A stretch of DNA of 64,000 nt from an uncultured Lactobacillus sp. (GCA_937874185.1 CALNAK010000022.1:310001-374000); one strand, 5' to 3'; counted from the stretch's first letter, positions 18,169 through 27,258 are shown. Notes: a model not told the origin generated them from the letters alone. Numbers and translations: made by a program.

Positions 18169-19002
18169 ATGGCGATTATCAAGTATAAACCAACCACAAA
18201 CGGTCGTCGTAATATGACAGGTTCTGACTTTTCAGAAATTACTAAAACAACTCCTGAAAAGACACTTTTAGAATCACAAAGCCATACTGCTGGTCGTAAT
18301 TCATATGGTCATATTACAGTTCGTCACCGTGGTGGTGGACACAAACAAAAATACCGTGTTATTGATTTCAAACGTATCAAAGACGGTGTTAAGGCAACAG
18401 TTAAGTCTATCGAATATGATCCAAACCGTACCGCTAATATTGCATTAATTCATTATTCAGATGGTGTTAAGTCATACATCTTAGCTCCTAAAGGTCTTGA
18501 AGTAGGACAAATTGTTGAATCTGGTAAAGAAGCAGATATCAAACCAGGTAACACACTTGCACTTGCAGATATTCCTGTTGGTACTACAATTCACAACGTT
18601 GAATTAAAACCTGGTAAGGGTGGTCAACTAGGCCGTTCTGCTGGTACATCTGTACAACTACTTGGTAGAGATGGTAAGTATTCATTACTACGTCTACCTT
18701 CTGGTGAAGTACGTATGATTCTTTCAACTTGTCGTGCTACTGTAGGTTCAATTGGTAACGAACAACATGAACTTATCAAGATCGGTAAAGCTGGACGTAA
18801 GCGCTGGTTAGGTGTGAGACCTACAGTTCGTGGATCAGTTATGAACCCTAACGATCACCCACACGGTGGTGGTGAAGGTAAAGCACCAATCGGTCATCCA
18901 TCTCCTATGTCACCATGGGGTAAGAAGACTCTTGGTAAGAAGACTCGTTCAACTCATGCCAAATCTGAAAGACTTATCATTCGTCACAGAAAAGGTAAGT
19001 AA
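18169..19002 (+). CDS. rplB: 50S ribosomal protein L2
   Basis: L2 is essential for subunit joining and peptidyl transfer. It has 277 residues with the diagnostic C-terminal GVRPTVRGSVMNPNDHPHGG region containing the conserved histidine. N-terminal KYKPTTNGRRNMT is standard. AAGGAGG lies 7-8 nt before the ATG. Position between rplW and rpsS is the canonical order. Confidence 0.97.
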   Translation: MAIIKYKPTTNGRRNMTGSDFSEITKTTPEKTLLESQSHTAGRNSYGHITVRHRGGGHKQKYRVIDFKRIKDGVKATVKSIEYDPNRTANIALIHYSDGVKSYILAPKGLEVGQIVESGKEADIKPGNTLALADIPVGTTIHNVELKPGKGGQLGRSAGTSVQLLGRDGKYSLLRLPSGEVRMILSTCRATVGSIGNEQHELIKIGKAGRKRWLGVRPTVRGSVMNPNDHPHGGGEGKAPIGHPSPMSPWGKKTLGKKTRSTHAKSERLIIRHRKGK

Positions 19003-19036
19003 ACTATTCATTAGAATACTATAAGGAGGACATAAG

Positions 19037-19321
19037 ATGAGTCGTAGTTTAAAAAAGGGACCATTCGCTGATGCACACCTTCTAAAGAAGATCGATGCAC
19101 AAGCTGATTCTGAAAAGAAGACAGTTATCAAGACATGGTCAAGACGTTCAACAATTTTTCCTAGTTTCGTAGGATATACAATCGCAGTTCATGATGGTCG
19201 TAAGCATGTTCCTGTTTATATCCAAGAAGACATGGTTGGTCACAAGTTAGGTGAATTCGTACCTACACGTACATTCCATGGTCATGGAACAGATGACAAA
19301 AAGACAGCACCAGCAAAATAA
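19037..19321 (+). CDS. rpsS: 30S ribosomal protein S19
   Basis: S19 forms a pair with S13 in the 30S head. The 94 residues start MSRSLKKGPFADAHLLKK and include the conserved RRSTIFPSFVG and HKLGEF-PTRTFHGH segments. TAAGGAGG precedes the ATG. Length is one to two residues longer than usual at a Lys-rich C terminus, which is normal variation. Confidence 0.97.
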   Translation: MSRSLKKGPFADAHLLKKIDAQADSEKKTVIKTWSRRSTIFPSFVGYTIAVHDGRKHVPVYIQEDMVGHKLGEFVPTRTFHGHGTDDKKTAPAK

Positions 19322-19335
19322 GAAGGGAGACTTAA

Positions 19336-19689
19336 ATGATGGCAGAACAAGAAATTACATCAGCAACAGCTAAAGTTACAAATGTTCGTATTGCGCCTCG
19401 TAAGGCTCGCCTTGTCATTGACTTGATCAGAGGCAAGAATGCTGCTGAAGCACTTGCAATTTTGCAATTCACACCTAGAGCAGGCTCTCCAATTATTGCT
19501 AAAGCTCTTAAGTCAGCAATTGCAAACGCAGAACATAACTTTGATTTAGATGCACAAAACTTATTCATCAGCGAAGCTTTCGTAGATGAAGGACCAACTC
19601 TAAAACGTTTCCGTCCTAGAGCTAAAGGTTCAGCATCACCAATTAACAAGAGAACAAGTCATATTACAGTTGTAGTAACTGAAAAATAG
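19336..19689 (+). CDS. rplV: 50S ribosomal protein L22
   Basis: L22 spans the exit tunnel wall. The 117-residue protein has the N-terminal motif AKVTNVRIAPRKARLVIDLIRG and the tunnel beta-hairpin KRFRPRAKGSASPINKRTSH, without the deletion linked to erythromycin resistance elsewhere. Two in-frame ATGs (19336, 19339) follow GAAGGGAGA; either may be used and the difference is one residue. Confidence 0.96.
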   Translation: MMAEQEITSATAKVTNVRIAPRKARLVIDLIRGKNAAEALAILQFTPRAGSPIIAKALKSAIANAEHNFDLDAQNLFISEAFVDEGPTLKRFRPRAKGSASPINKRTSHITVVVTEK

Positions 19690-19706
19690 TATTGGAGGTA
19701 ACTTGA

Positions 19707-20381
19707 GTGGGTCAAAAGATTAATCCAGTCGGATTCCGTGTCGGCGTTATCCGTGACTGGGATGCCAAATGGTATGCAAACAATAAAGACTTTTCAACAT
19801 TTTTACATGAAGACCTTAAGATTCGTAAGTATATTGAAGACAAACTTTCAAATGCTTCCGTATCAAGAATCGAAATTGAACGTACTGCAAAGAACGTTAC
19901 AGTTTCAATTCATACTGCTAAACCAGGTATGGTTATCGGTAAAGGCGGTTCTGAAGTTGAAAAATTACGTAATGAACTAAATAGTTTAACTAATAGAAGT
20001 ATTCACATCAACATTATCGAAATCAAGAAACCTGATTTGGATGCAAAACTTGTTGGTGAAAGTATCGCTCGTCAACTTGAAGGTCGTATTGCTTTCAGAC
20101 GTGCACAACGTCAAGCAATCCAACGTTCAAGACGTGCCGGTGCTAAGGGTATCAAAGTACAAATTTCTGGTCGTTTGAACGGTGCCGATATGGCTCGTCG
20201 CGAATGGAGTACTGAAGGAACAGTTCCTTTGCACACATTGCGTGCTGATATCGATTATGCTTGGGTTGAAGCAAGTACTACATATGGTAATTTAGGTGTT
20301 AAAACTTGGATTTACCGTGGTGAAGTTCTTCCTGACAAGCCAAAACATACAGAAACAAAAAACGAAGGGAAAGGAGAATAA
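19707..20381 (+). CDS. rpsC: 30S ribosomal protein S3
   Basis: S3 lies at the mRNA entry channel and contributes helicase activity. It has 224 residues: an N-terminal KH domain with the GKGG loop (GMVIGKGGSEVEKL, about residues 75-88) and a C-terminal domain with the conserved SGRLNGADMARREW. The GTG start follows TTGGAGG. A Lys/Glu-rich tail ends the protein. Confidence 0.97.
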   Translation: MGQKINPVGFRVGVIRDWDAKWYANNKDFSTFLHEDLKIRKYIEDKLSNASVSRIEIERTAKNVTVSIHTAKPGMVIGKGGSEVEKLRNELNSLTNRSIHINIIEIKKPDLDAKLVGESIARQLEGRIAFRRAQRQAIQRSRRAGAKGIKVQISGRLNGADMARREWSTEGTVPLHTLRADIDYAWVEASTTYGNLGVKTWIYRGEVLPDKPKHTETKNEGKGE

Positions 20382-20384
20382 TCT

Positions 20385-20816
20385 ATGCTAGTACCTAAAC
20401 GTGTAAAACACCGTCGTGAATTCCGTGGAAAGATGCGCGGAGAAGCTAAAGGTGGAAAAACTGTTACATTTGGTGAATATGGCTTGAAAGCACTTGACTC
20501 AAGTTGGATCACTAACAGACAAATTGAAGCATCTCGTGTTGCTATGACTCGTTACATGAAGCGTGGTGGTAAGGTTTGGATTAAAATCTTCCCTCATAAA
20601 TCATACACTGCTAAAGGTGTCGGAGTTCGTATGGGTAATGGTAAAGGTGCACCCGCAGGTTGGGTTTCACCAGTTAAACGTGAAAAGATCCTCTTCGAAA
20701 TCGGTGGAGTATCAGAAGACGTTGCTCGTGAAGCATTAAGACTTGCATCGCACAAACTACCCGTTAGAACTAAGTTTGTAAAACGTGAGGAAGTAGGTGG
20801 CGCTGATGAAGGCTAG
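20385..20816 (+). CDS. rplP: 50S ribosomal protein L16
   Basis: L16 is a late assembly protein beside the A-site tRNA. The 143 residues start MLVPKRVKHRREFRGKMRG and contain GKGAPAGWVSPVKRE, the diagnostic segment. It begins four bases after the rpsC stop, with GGAGAA immediately before, and overlaps the start of rpmC by 11 bp. Confidence 0.97.
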   Translation: MLVPKRVKHRREFRGKMRGEAKGGKTVTFGEYGLKALDSSWITNRQIEASRVAMTRYMKRGGKVWIKIFPHKSYTAKGVGVRMGNGKGAPAGWVSPVKREKILFEIGGVSEDVAREALRLASHKLPVRTKFVKREEVGGADEG

Positions 20817-21000
20817 TGATATCAAAGAGCTAACTGCTGCTCAATTGCAAGACAAAGTTAAAGAATATAAAGAAGAACTATTCAACTTGCGTTTCCAACA
20901 AGCTACAGGCCAATTGGAAAATACAGCCCGTCTTAAGGCCGTAAGAAAAAACATCGCAAGATTAAGAACAGCTCAAAACCAAAAGAATAACGAAAATTAA
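20806..21000 (+). CDS. rpmC: 50S ribosomal protein L29
   Basis: L29 is a small helical protein at the tunnel exit next to L23. I take the ATG at 20806, giving 64 residues beginning MKASDIKELT, because TAGGTGG (20794-20800) lies 5 nt upstream. A GTG three codons earlier is inside that Shine-Dalgarno sequence. Conserved ELFNLRFQ-ATGQLEN and KNIARLRT segments identify it. The start lies within the end of rplP, suggesting coupling. Confidence 0.95.
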   Translation: MKASDIKELTAAQLQDKVKEYKEELFNLRFQQATGQLENTARLKAVRKNIARLRTAQNQKNNEN

Positions 21001-21022
21001 TAGACAGGAAGGGGACATCAAG

Positions 21023-21298
21023 TTGAGCGAAACACAAGAAACTCGTAACCGTCGTAAAGTATATCAAGGACGCGTCACTTCAGATAAAATGGATAAGACA
21101 ATCGTTGTAGTTGTTGAAACTATAAAGACTCACCCAGTTTACGGAAAACGTGTAAGATATTCTAAGAAATATTACGTTCAAGACGAAAACAACGAAGCAC
21201 ATGTTGGCGATATTGTACGTATCATGGAAACTCGACCTTTGTCAAAGACAAAGCGCTTCCGTTTATTAGAAATCGTCGAAAAAGCAGTCACAATCTAG
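21023..21298 (+). CDS. rpsQ: 30S ribosomal protein S17
   Basis: S17 is an early 30S body protein with an OB fold. The 91 residues include YQGRVTSDKMDKTIVV and the SKKYYVQDE and ETRPLSKTKRFR segments typical of the family. The start is TTG at 21023, behind GGAAGGGGA. There is no closer alternative start in frame. Confidence 0.96.
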   Translation: MSETQETRNRRKVYQGRVTSDKMDKTIVVVVETIKTHPVYGKRVRYSKKYYVQDENNEAHVGDIVRIMETRPLSKTKRFRLLEIVEKAVTI

Positions 21299-21327
21299 AC
21301 TATAACTGATGAGAGGAGGACCAAGCC

Positions 21328-21696
21328 GTGATTCAACAAGAAAGTCGTCTAAAAGTTGCAGATAATTCTGGAGCTCGTGAAATTTTAACAATTAAAGTTC
21401 TTGGTGGTTCAAACCGTAAAACAGCTAATATTGGTGATATTATTGTTGCTACAGTCAAACAAGCAACACCAGGTGGCGTTGTTAAAAAGGGTGATGTAGT
21501 TAAAGCAGTTATCGTAAGAACTGTTTCAGGTGCACACCGTACTGATGGTTCTTACATCAGATTTGACGAAAATGCTGCAGTTATTATCAATGCTGATAAA
21601 ACACCTAGAGGTACTCGTATCTTCGGACCCGTTGCCCGTGAACTACGTGATAACGATTTTATGAAGATCGTTTCATTAGCACCAGAAGTGCTATAG
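21328..21696 (+). CDS. rplN: 50S ribosomal protein L14
   Basis: L14 is at the subunit interface and contacts 16S helix 14. The 122-residue length is exactly that of the family. It begins MIQQESRLKVADNSGARE and contains RGTRIFGPVARELRD near the C terminus. The GTG start follows GAGGAGGACC. It is the first gene of the conventional spc segment but no promoter separates it from rpsQ. Confidence 0.97.
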   Translation: MIQQESRLKVADNSGAREILTIKVLGGSNRKTANIGDIIVATVKQATPGGVVKKGDVVKAVIVRTVSGAHRTDGSYIRFDENAAVIINADKTPRGTRIFGPVARELRDNDFMKIVSLAPEVL

Positions 21697-21728
21697 AAAG
21701 ATCAATTTAATTCAGGAGGTGCTGAATA

Positions 21729-21971
21729 GTGTTTGTAAAAACTGGAGACAATGTCAAAGTTATGTCCGGTGATGACAAAGGTAAGACAGGATTAGTTAAA
21801 AAAGCTATCCCTGCTACTAACAAAGTTATCATTGAAGGCGTAAATGTTGTTAAAAAACACTCTAAGCCAAGCAACGCTCAACCCCAAGGTGGAATTGTTG
21901 ACGTTGAAAGACCTATTAGCGCAACTAACGTTAAGGTTGTAAGTAAAACAACTGACAAAGAAGATAAATAA
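21729..21971 (+). CDS. rplX: 50S ribosomal protein L24
   Basis: L24 initiates 50S assembly. The 80 residues contain the KOW motif (KTGDNVKVMSGDDKGKTG) and the C-terminal GGIVDVERPISATNVKVV. This is shorter than the ~100 residues of Bacillus but matches lactobacilli. The GTG start lies behind AGGAGGTG. A short Lys/Asp-rich tail ends it. Confidence 0.95.
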   Translation: MFVKTGDNVKVMSGDDKGKTGLVKKAIPATNKVIIEGVNVVKKHSKPSNAQPQGGIVDVERPISATNVKVVSKTTDKEDK

Positions 21972-21987
21972 GAAAGGAGAAAACTAA

Positions 21988-22530
21988 ATGGTTAACGCTT
22001 TAAAAGAAAAGTATGTTAGTGAAATCACACCATCAATGATGAAGAAGTTCAACTACTCATCAATCATGGAAACACCTAAATTGGACAAGATTGTCTTGAA
22101 CATGGGTGTTGGTGATGCAATTGCTAACTCAAAGAACCTTGACGAAGCTGTTGAAGAACTAGCCCAAATTGCAGGTCAAAAACCTCTAATTACAAAGGCT
22201 AAGAAATCAATCGCTGGTTTCAGACTTCGTGAAGGTATGTCAATCGGTGCTAAGGTTACTCTTCGTGGTGATCGTATGTATGACTTCCTTGACAAACTAA
22301 TCAACATTGCTTTACCACGTGTTCGTGATTTCCGTGGTGTAAGTACTCGCTCATTTGATGGTCGTGGTAACTACACACTCGGTATCAAAGAACAATTGGT
22401 TTTCCCAGAAATTGACTACGATAAGGTTAACAAGATTCGTGGATTGGACATCGTTATTGTTACAACTGCTAACACCGATGAAGAATCACGTGAACTATTA
22501 ACTCAAATCGGTATGCCATTTACAAAATAA
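21988..22530 (+). CDS. rplE: 50S ribosomal protein L5
   Basis: L5 binds 5S rRNA and contacts P-site tRNA. The 180 residues show the typical KIVLNMGVGDA start segment, KAKKSIAGFRLREG and GIKEQLVFPEIDYDK. AAAGGAGA lies before the ATG. It is 16 bp after rplX in the canonical spc order. Confidence 0.97.
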   Translation: MVNALKEKYVSEITPSMMKKFNYSSIMETPKLDKIVLNMGVGDAIANSKNLDEAVEELAQIAGQKPLITKAKKSIAGFRLREGMSIGAKVTLRGDRMYDFLDKLINIALPRVRDFRGVSTRSFDGRGNYTLGIKEQLVFPEIDYDKVNKIRGLDIVIVTTANTDEESRELLTQIGMPFTK

Positions 22531-22546
22531 ATAGGAGGTAAATTCA

Positions 22547-22732
22547 TTGGCTAAGAAATCTCAAGTAGTACGCAATCACAGACCTGCTAAGTATTCATCA
22601 CAAGCTTATACTCGTTGCGAACGTTGTGGTCGTCCACATTCAGTTTATCGCAAATTTAAGCTTTGCCGACTTTGCCTTCGTCAATTGGCTCATGAAGGTC
22701 AAATCCCTGGTATGAAAAAAGCTAGCTGGTAA
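22547..22732 (+). CDS. rpsN: 30S ribosomal protein S14, zinc-binding type Z
   Basis: This is the primary S14, 61 residues, of the short C+ form. CERCG and CRLCLRQ supply the four zinc-binding cysteines. The TTG start at 22547 follows AGGAGGT. A second, cysteine-free 89-residue S14 is encoded at 52211, so the organism carries a zinc-sparing replacement pair, as known in Bacillus and streptococci. Confidence 0.97.
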   Translation: MAKKSQVVRNHRPAKYSSQAYTRCERCGRPHSVYRKFKLCRLCLRQLAHEGQIPGMKKASW

Positions 22733-22760
22733 GATTTTACAATTAAAGGAGGTAAATTAA

Positions 22761-23159
22761 ATGGTCATGACAGATCCTATTGCAGATTACCTAACACGTA
22801 TTCGTAATGCAAATATGGTTAAACATGAATCTCTAGAAATTCCTGCTTCTAACATTAAGAAGAGCATGACAGAGATTCTTAAGAATGAAGGATTTATCAA
22901 GGATTACGAAGTTATCGCAGATAACAAACAAGGTGTACTTCGTATTTTCTTAAAATATGGTAAAGATCAACAACGTGTAATTTCAGGCTTGAAACGTATT
23001 TCAAGACCAGGTTTGCGTAGTTATGTTGATTCTGATAACGTTCCTAAGGTTCTTAACGGACTAGGTATCGCTATTCTTTCAACTTCAAAAGGTGTAATTA
23101 CTGATAAAGAAGCCCGCGCTCAACACGTTGGTGGAGAAGTAATCGCTTATGTTTGGTAA
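22761..23159 (+). CDS. rpsH: 30S ribosomal protein S8
   Basis: S8 binds the central domain of 16S rRNA and in E. coli represses the spc operon. The 132 residues begin MVMTDPIADYLTRIRNAN and end with the conserved GGEVIAYVW. AAAGGAGG lies 8 nt before the first ATG; an ATG two codons later (22767) is possible but less well spaced. Confidence 0.97.
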   Translation: MVMTDPIADYLTRIRNANMVKHESLEIPASNIKKSMTEILKNEGFIKDYEVIADNKQGVLRIFLKYGKDQQRVISGLKRISRPGLRSYVDSDNVPKVLNGLGIAILSTSKGVITDKEARAQHVGGEVIAYVW

Positions 23160-23189
23160 GATTCTTAAAAAGTAAGGAGGTGCACGAAT

Positions 23190-23720
23190 TTGAGTCGTAT
23201 CGGTTATAAAGTAATTGAAATTCCAGCAGGAGTTACAGTTACTCAAAAAGATGAAAACATTACTGTTAAAGGCCCTAAGGGTGAATTAACAAGAGCATTC
23301 AGTTCAAAAATCAAGTTAACTCTTGAAGGTAACGAAGCTAAATTCACACGTGAAGATGATAACGATAAAGCTCTTCATGGAACAATGCGTTCAAACCTAA
23401 ATAACATGATCATTGGTGTTACAGAAGGTTATGAGAAGAAGCTTGAACTAAGAGGTGTTGGTTACCGTGCACAAGTTAAAGGTAACGTATTAACACTTTC
23501 AGTTGGTTTCTCACATCCAGTTGTTATGGATACACCAGAAGGTATCACTGTTGAATCACCTTCTAACACAGAAATCAACATTTTAGGTATCAGTAAGCAA
23601 AAGGTTGGTCAATTTGCAGCTGTTATCCGCGATGTACGTCCTCCAGAACCTTATAAGGGTAAAGGTATTCGTTATGTTGACGAATATGTACGTCGTAAAG
23701 AAGGTAAAACTGGTAAGTAG
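23190..23720 (+). CDS. rplF: 50S ribosomal protein L6
   Basis: L6 lies near the factor-binding site. It has 176 residues with two similar domains and the family signature RPPEPYKGKGIRY in the C-terminal half. The TTG start at 23190 follows AAGGAGGTG. Length is normal. Confidence 0.97.
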   Translation: MSRIGYKVIEIPAGVTVTQKDENITVKGPKGELTRAFSSKIKLTLEGNEAKFTREDDNDKALHGTMRSNLNNMIIGVTEGYEKKLELRGVGYRAQVKGNVLTLSVGFSHPVVMDTPEGITVESPSNTEINILGISKQKVGQFAAVIRDVRPPEPYKGKGIRYVDEYVRRKEGKTGK

Positions 23721-23745
23721 TAAATAAATCCATGAGGTGAAAATT

Positions 23746-24102
23746 GTGATAAACAAACCAGACAAGAACAAAGCACGTCAAAAACGTCAAAAGCGTATCC
23801 GTGCGAAAATCTCTGGTACTGCTGAGCGCCCACGCTTAAATGTATTCCGTTCTAATAAAAACATTTACGCTCAAGTAATTGATGACGTAAAGGGTGTAAC
23901 GCTAGCAAGTGCCTCAACTCTTGATAAAGAAGTTAAAGACGGTTCAAAAGTTGAACAAGCTGAAGCTGTTGGTGCCCTAGTTGCACAAAGAGCACAAGAA
24001 GCTAAAATTAGCAATGTAGTCTTTGACCGTAGTGGTTACTTATACCATGGTCGTGTTCAAAGTCTTGCTGAAGCAGCTCGTGAAAATGGGCTAAAATTCT
24101 AG
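23746..24102 (+). CDS. rplR: 50S ribosomal protein L18
   Basis: L18 carries 5S rRNA into the ribosome with L5. I choose GTG at 23746 (118 residues, beginning MINKPDKNKARQKR) because GAGGTGA at 23734-23740 is its Shine-Dalgarno site. A GTG at 23737 lies within that site. Conserved GTAERPRLNVFRSNKNIYAQ and the C-terminal YHGRVQSLAEAARENGL support the call. Confidence 0.95.
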   Translation: MINKPDKNKARQKRQKRIRAKISGTAERPRLNVFRSNKNIYAQVIDDVKGVTLASASTLDKEVKDGSKVEQAEAVGALVAQRAQEAKISNVVFDRSGYLYHGRVQSLAEAARENGLKF

Positions 24103-24120
24103 AAGGAGGAAACCAAATTT

Positions 24121-24621
24121 ATGACATATATCGATCCATCTCAATTTGAACTAGAAGATCGCGTTGTCTCAATCAACCGTGTTACTAAGGTTGTTAAAGG
24201 TGGACGTCGTCTACGTTTCGCTGCTATCGTAATTGTTGGTGACAAGAATGGTCACGTAGGTTTCGGTACTGGTAAAGCTCAAGAAGTTCCAGAAGCTATT
24301 CGTAAAGCTGTTGAAGATGCCAAAAAGAACCTTATTGAAGTTCCTATGGTTGGTTCAACAATTCCTCATGAAGTAATTGGTACTTTTGGTGCCGGTGAGA
24401 TCTTGTTGAAGCCTGCTGAAGAAGGTTCAGGTATTGCTGCTGGTGGTGCCGTTCGTGCCGTTATCGAATTAGCCGGTGTTGGTGATATTACAAGTAAATC
24501 ACTTGGTAGAAATACACCAATTAACGTAATTCGTGCAACAATCCAAGGATTAAAACAATTAAAGACTGCTGAAAGCGTTGCAGCAATGCGCGGTATCTCA
24601 GCCCAAGAATTGCTTAACTAG
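24121..24621 (+). CDS. rpsE: 30S ribosomal protein S5
   Basis: S5 acts in decoding fidelity and mRNA unwinding at the entry pore. The 166-residue protein has the double-stranded RNA-binding fold with VVKGGRRLRFAAIVIVGD and the glycine-rich VGFGTGKAQEVPEAI. The spectinomycin loop (TKVVKGGRR) is intact. AAGGAGGAAA precedes the ATG. Confidence 0.97.
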   Translation: MTYIDPSQFELEDRVVSINRVTKVVKGGRRLRFAAIVIVGDKNGHVGFGTGKAQEVPEAIRKAVEDAKKNLIEVPMVGSTIPHEVIGTFGAGEILLKPAEEGSGIAAGGAVRAVIELAGVGDITSKSLGRNTPINVIRATIQGLKQLKTAESVAAMRGISAQELLN

Positions 24622-24638
24622 AAGAAAGGTGTGTAATA

Positions 24639-24824
24639 ATGGCTAAACTTAAAATTACTCTAATTAGAAGTGCAGCTCACCGCCTTCCTGCTCAACGTAC
24701 AATTGTTAAAGAACTAGGACTCGGAAGAGTTTCAAGTTCCGTTGTTAAGCCGGATGATTCTGCTATTCGTGGTGCTGTGCGTAAAATCGCTCATTTAGTA
24801 ACTGTTGAAGAAGTTAAAGATTAA
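24639..24824 (+). CDS. rpmD: 50S ribosomal protein L30
   Basis: L30 is a small non-essential 50S protein. The 61 residues show KITLIRSAAHRLPAQRTIVKELGL and end in the conserved KIAHLVTVEE. GAAAGGTG lies upstream of the ATG. It keeps the usual rpsE-rpmD-rplO order. Confidence 0.95.
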   Translation: MAKLKITLIRSAAHRLPAQRTIVKELGLGRVSSSVVKPDDSAIRGAVRKIAHLVTVEEVKD

Positions 24825-24854
24825 TAAATTTTTTAAAGATTAGGAGGTGCAATA

Positions 24855-25295
24855 ATGGAACTAAACGAACTTAAACCAAGTGCTGGTTCAAGACATTCAA
24901 GAAAACGTCTTGGTCGTGGTACTTCAAGTGGTACAGGTAAAACTGCTGGTCGTGGTCAAAAAGGTCAATTGGCTAGATCAGGTGGTAAGACACGTATCGG
25001 TTTTGAAGGTGGTCAAATGCCTTTATTCCGTCGTATGCCTAAACGTGGTTTCAATAACATTAACCGTAAGGAATATGCTGTTGTTAACCTAAGTGACTTA
25101 AGCAAGTTTAATGATGGTGCTGAAGTAAATGCTGAAACATTGAAAGAAGCAGGTATCGTTAAAAAACAATATAATGGTGTTAAGTTGCTTGCTAACGGTG
25201 AGGTTAGTGCTAAGTTAACTGTTAAAGTTGCTAAGAGTTCAGCCGCCGCTACAAAAGCAATCGAAGCTGCTGGTGGCACTGTAGAGGTGATCTAA
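24855..25295 (+). CDS. rplO: 50S ribosomal protein L15
   Basis: L15 is a late assembly protein. The 146 residues start MELNELKPSAGSR and continue with the long Gly/Arg/Lys-rich extension that threads into rRNA (RLGRGTSSGTGKTAGRGQKG). The last base of its stop is shared with the secY ATG (TAATG), so translation is probably coupled. Confidence 0.97.
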   Translation: MELNELKPSAGSRHSRKRLGRGTSSGTGKTAGRGQKGQLARSGGKTRIGFEGGQMPLFRRMPKRGFNNINRKEYAVVNLSDLSKFNDGAEVNAETLKEAGIVKKQYNGVKLLANGEVSAKLTVKVAKSSAAATKAIEAAGGTVEVI

Positions 25296-26590
25296 TGCTT
25301 GGAACTATCAGAGATGCTCTAAAGGTAAAGGAAATTCGTAAGAAGATCCTATTTACCTTGATGTTACTTGTTATATATCGTTTGGGATCACAAATCACAG
25401 TGCCTGGTGTTAATGCTGCGGCAATGGATAAAGTCGGATCAACAGGATTAGTTCCTTTATTGGATACTGTTACCGGTGGTGGTCTTGCGAACTACTCTAT
25501 TTTCTCAATGGGTGTTTCACCATTCATTACGGCCCAAATTGTTATTCAACTTTTACAAATGGACATTATTCCTAAATTTGTTGAGTGGAGTAAACAAGGT
25601 GAAGTTGGTCGTAGAAAGTTAAATCAAGTAACGAGATATTTGACGATTGTTTTAGGTTTTGTTCAGTCAATCGGTATTACTGCCGGTTTTAACCAGTTAA
25701 GTGGTTTAGGATTAGTTAAATCTCCTAATATGAGAGCTTTCATTACTATTGGTATCATCTTAACTGGTGGTACTATGCTTCTTACTTGGATCGGTGAGCA
25801 AATCACTGATAAAGGTTTGGGTAATGGAGTTTCAGTAATTATTTTTGCTGGTATTATTGCTAGATTCCCTAATGGAATGTATCAAATTTACCGTGATTAT
25901 ATTACTAATGCTAGTAAAGCAGATCTTGCTAAGAACATCGGATTCCTTGTTGGTTTAGTTATCATCATTTTGTTGGTCGTACAGTTTGTTACATATGTAC
26001 AACAAGCAAGTAGAAGAATTCCTATTCAATATACAAGACGTGCCGCTGGTAGTGGTAGTGAAAGTTTTCTACCATTGAAGGTTAACGTTGCTGGTGTTAT
26101 TCCTGTTATCTTCGCTAGTTCATTTATTGTAACGCCTCAAACAATTTTGATGGCATTTCAAGCAAATCACAGTGGAGATCAATGGTATCAAGTATTAACT
26201 GAAATATTCAGTATGCAAACTACTACAGGTTCTATAATTTATACATTGTTGATTGTATTATTTACATTCTTCTATGCATTTGTTCAAGTAAATCCTGAAA
26301 AGCTTGCTGAAAACCTACAAAAGCAGGGGGCTTATATCCCCGGCATTTGGCCTGGTAATGAAACAATCAAGTTCATGTCAGGTGTACTAATGAAGCTATC
26401 AACCGTCGGAGCTATTTTCCTAGGTGTAGTTTCATTACTTCCATTATTAGCTGCTAACTTGTTCAACTTACCTCAATCCATCGGATTAGGTGGTACAAGT
26501 TTGTTGATTATCGTTGGTGTTGCTTTGGAAATGGATCGTCAATTACGTGGTCTTTTAATGAAACGTGAATACGTTGGGTTTATTAGATAA
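25295..26590 (+). CDS. secY: Protein translocase subunit SecY
   Basis: SecY forms the protein-conducting channel with SecE and SecG. The 431-residue polytopic protein has ten predicted membrane helices. It shows the plug-region signature (TVTGGGLANYSIFSMGVSPFI split across TM2) and the cytosolic loop RRIPIQYTRR that contacts SecA and ribosomes. It starts on the stop of rplO with GAGGTGA upstream, and adk follows after 14 bp. Confidence 0.97.
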   Translation: MLGTIRDALKVKEIRKKILFTLMLLVIYRLGSQITVPGVNAAAMDKVGSTGLVPLLDTVTGGGLANYSIFSMGVSPFITAQIVIQLLQMDIIPKFVEWSKQGEVGRRKLNQVTRYLTIVLGFVQSIGITAGFNQLSGLGLVKSPNMRAFITIGIILTGGTMLLTWIGEQITDKGLGNGVSVIIFAGIIARFPNGMYQIYRDYITNASKADLAKNIGFLVGLVIIILLVVQFVTYVQQASRRIPIQYTRRAAGSGSESFLPLKVNVAGVIPVIFASSFIVTPQTILMAFQANHSGDQWYQVLTEIFSMQTTTGSIIYTLLIVLFTFFYAFVQVNPEKLAENLQKQGAYIPGIWPGNETIKFMSGVLMKLSTVGAIFLGVVSLLPLLAANLFNLPQSIGLGGTSLLIIVGVALEMDRQLRGLLMKREYVGFIR

Positions 26591-26604
26591 TTGGAGATGT
26601 GACA

Positions 26605-27258
26605 ATGAATATTGTATTGATGGGATTACCTGGTGCTGGTAAAGGTACTCAAGCTGAAAAGATTGTTGAAGATTTTAAAGTTGTTCATATATCAACCGGT
26701 GATATGTTCAGAGCCGCTATGGCTAACAAGACAGATGTTGGTTTAAAGGCAAAGGGCTTCATCGACAAGGGTAACCTTGTTCCTGATGATGTTACCGAAG
26801 CTATCGTTGAAGAACGTTTAACTGAAGCTGATGTTCAAAAAGATGGATATATGCTTGATGGATTTCCGAGAACTCTTGATCAGGCTAACGCTTTACAGAC
26901 AATTGCAATGAATGTAAACAAACCTATAGATGCTGTCATCTATATCGATGTTAAGCCTGAAGTATTAGTTGATCGGTTATCTGGAAGATATATTTGTTCT
27001 AAATGTGGAGCAACTTATCATAAGATTTACAATCCTACTAAGGTTGAAGGAACTTGTGACGTTTGTGGCGGACACGAATTCTTCCAACGTGAGGATGATA
27101 AACCAGAGGCAGTTCAGAATAGATTAAAAGTTAATATTGAAATGAATACACCATTAATTGATTTCTACGACAAGTTACACTTGTTGCACAAGATCAATGG
27201 TGAACAAGAAATAGATGAAGTTTATAACGAAGTTAAAAAAGTTTTACAAAGTTTGTAA
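26605..27258 (+). CDS. adk: Adenylate kinase
   Basis: Adk catalyses ATP + AMP to 2 ADP. The 217 residues start MNIVLMGLPGAGKGTQAE, with the P-loop GLPGAGKGT, the DGFPRT AMP-site motif and the long LID domain carrying a zinc-type CSKCG...CDVCG quartet. ATG at 26605 is preferred because GGAG (26593-26596) lies 8 nt upstream, whereas a GTG at 26599 is too close. Its last codons lie inside a perfect inverted repeat that may terminate transcription. Confidence 0.96.
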   Translation: MNIVLMGLPGAGKGTQAEKIVEDFKVVHISTGDMFRAAMANKTDVGLKAKGFIDKGNLVPDDVTEAIVEERLTEADVQKDGYMLDGFPRTLDQANALQTIAMNVNKPIDAVIYIDVKPEVLVDRLSGRYICSKCGATYHKIYNPTKVEGTCDVCGGHEFFQREDDKPEAVQNRLKVNIEMNTPLIDFYDKLHLLHKINGEQEIDEVYNEVKKVLQSL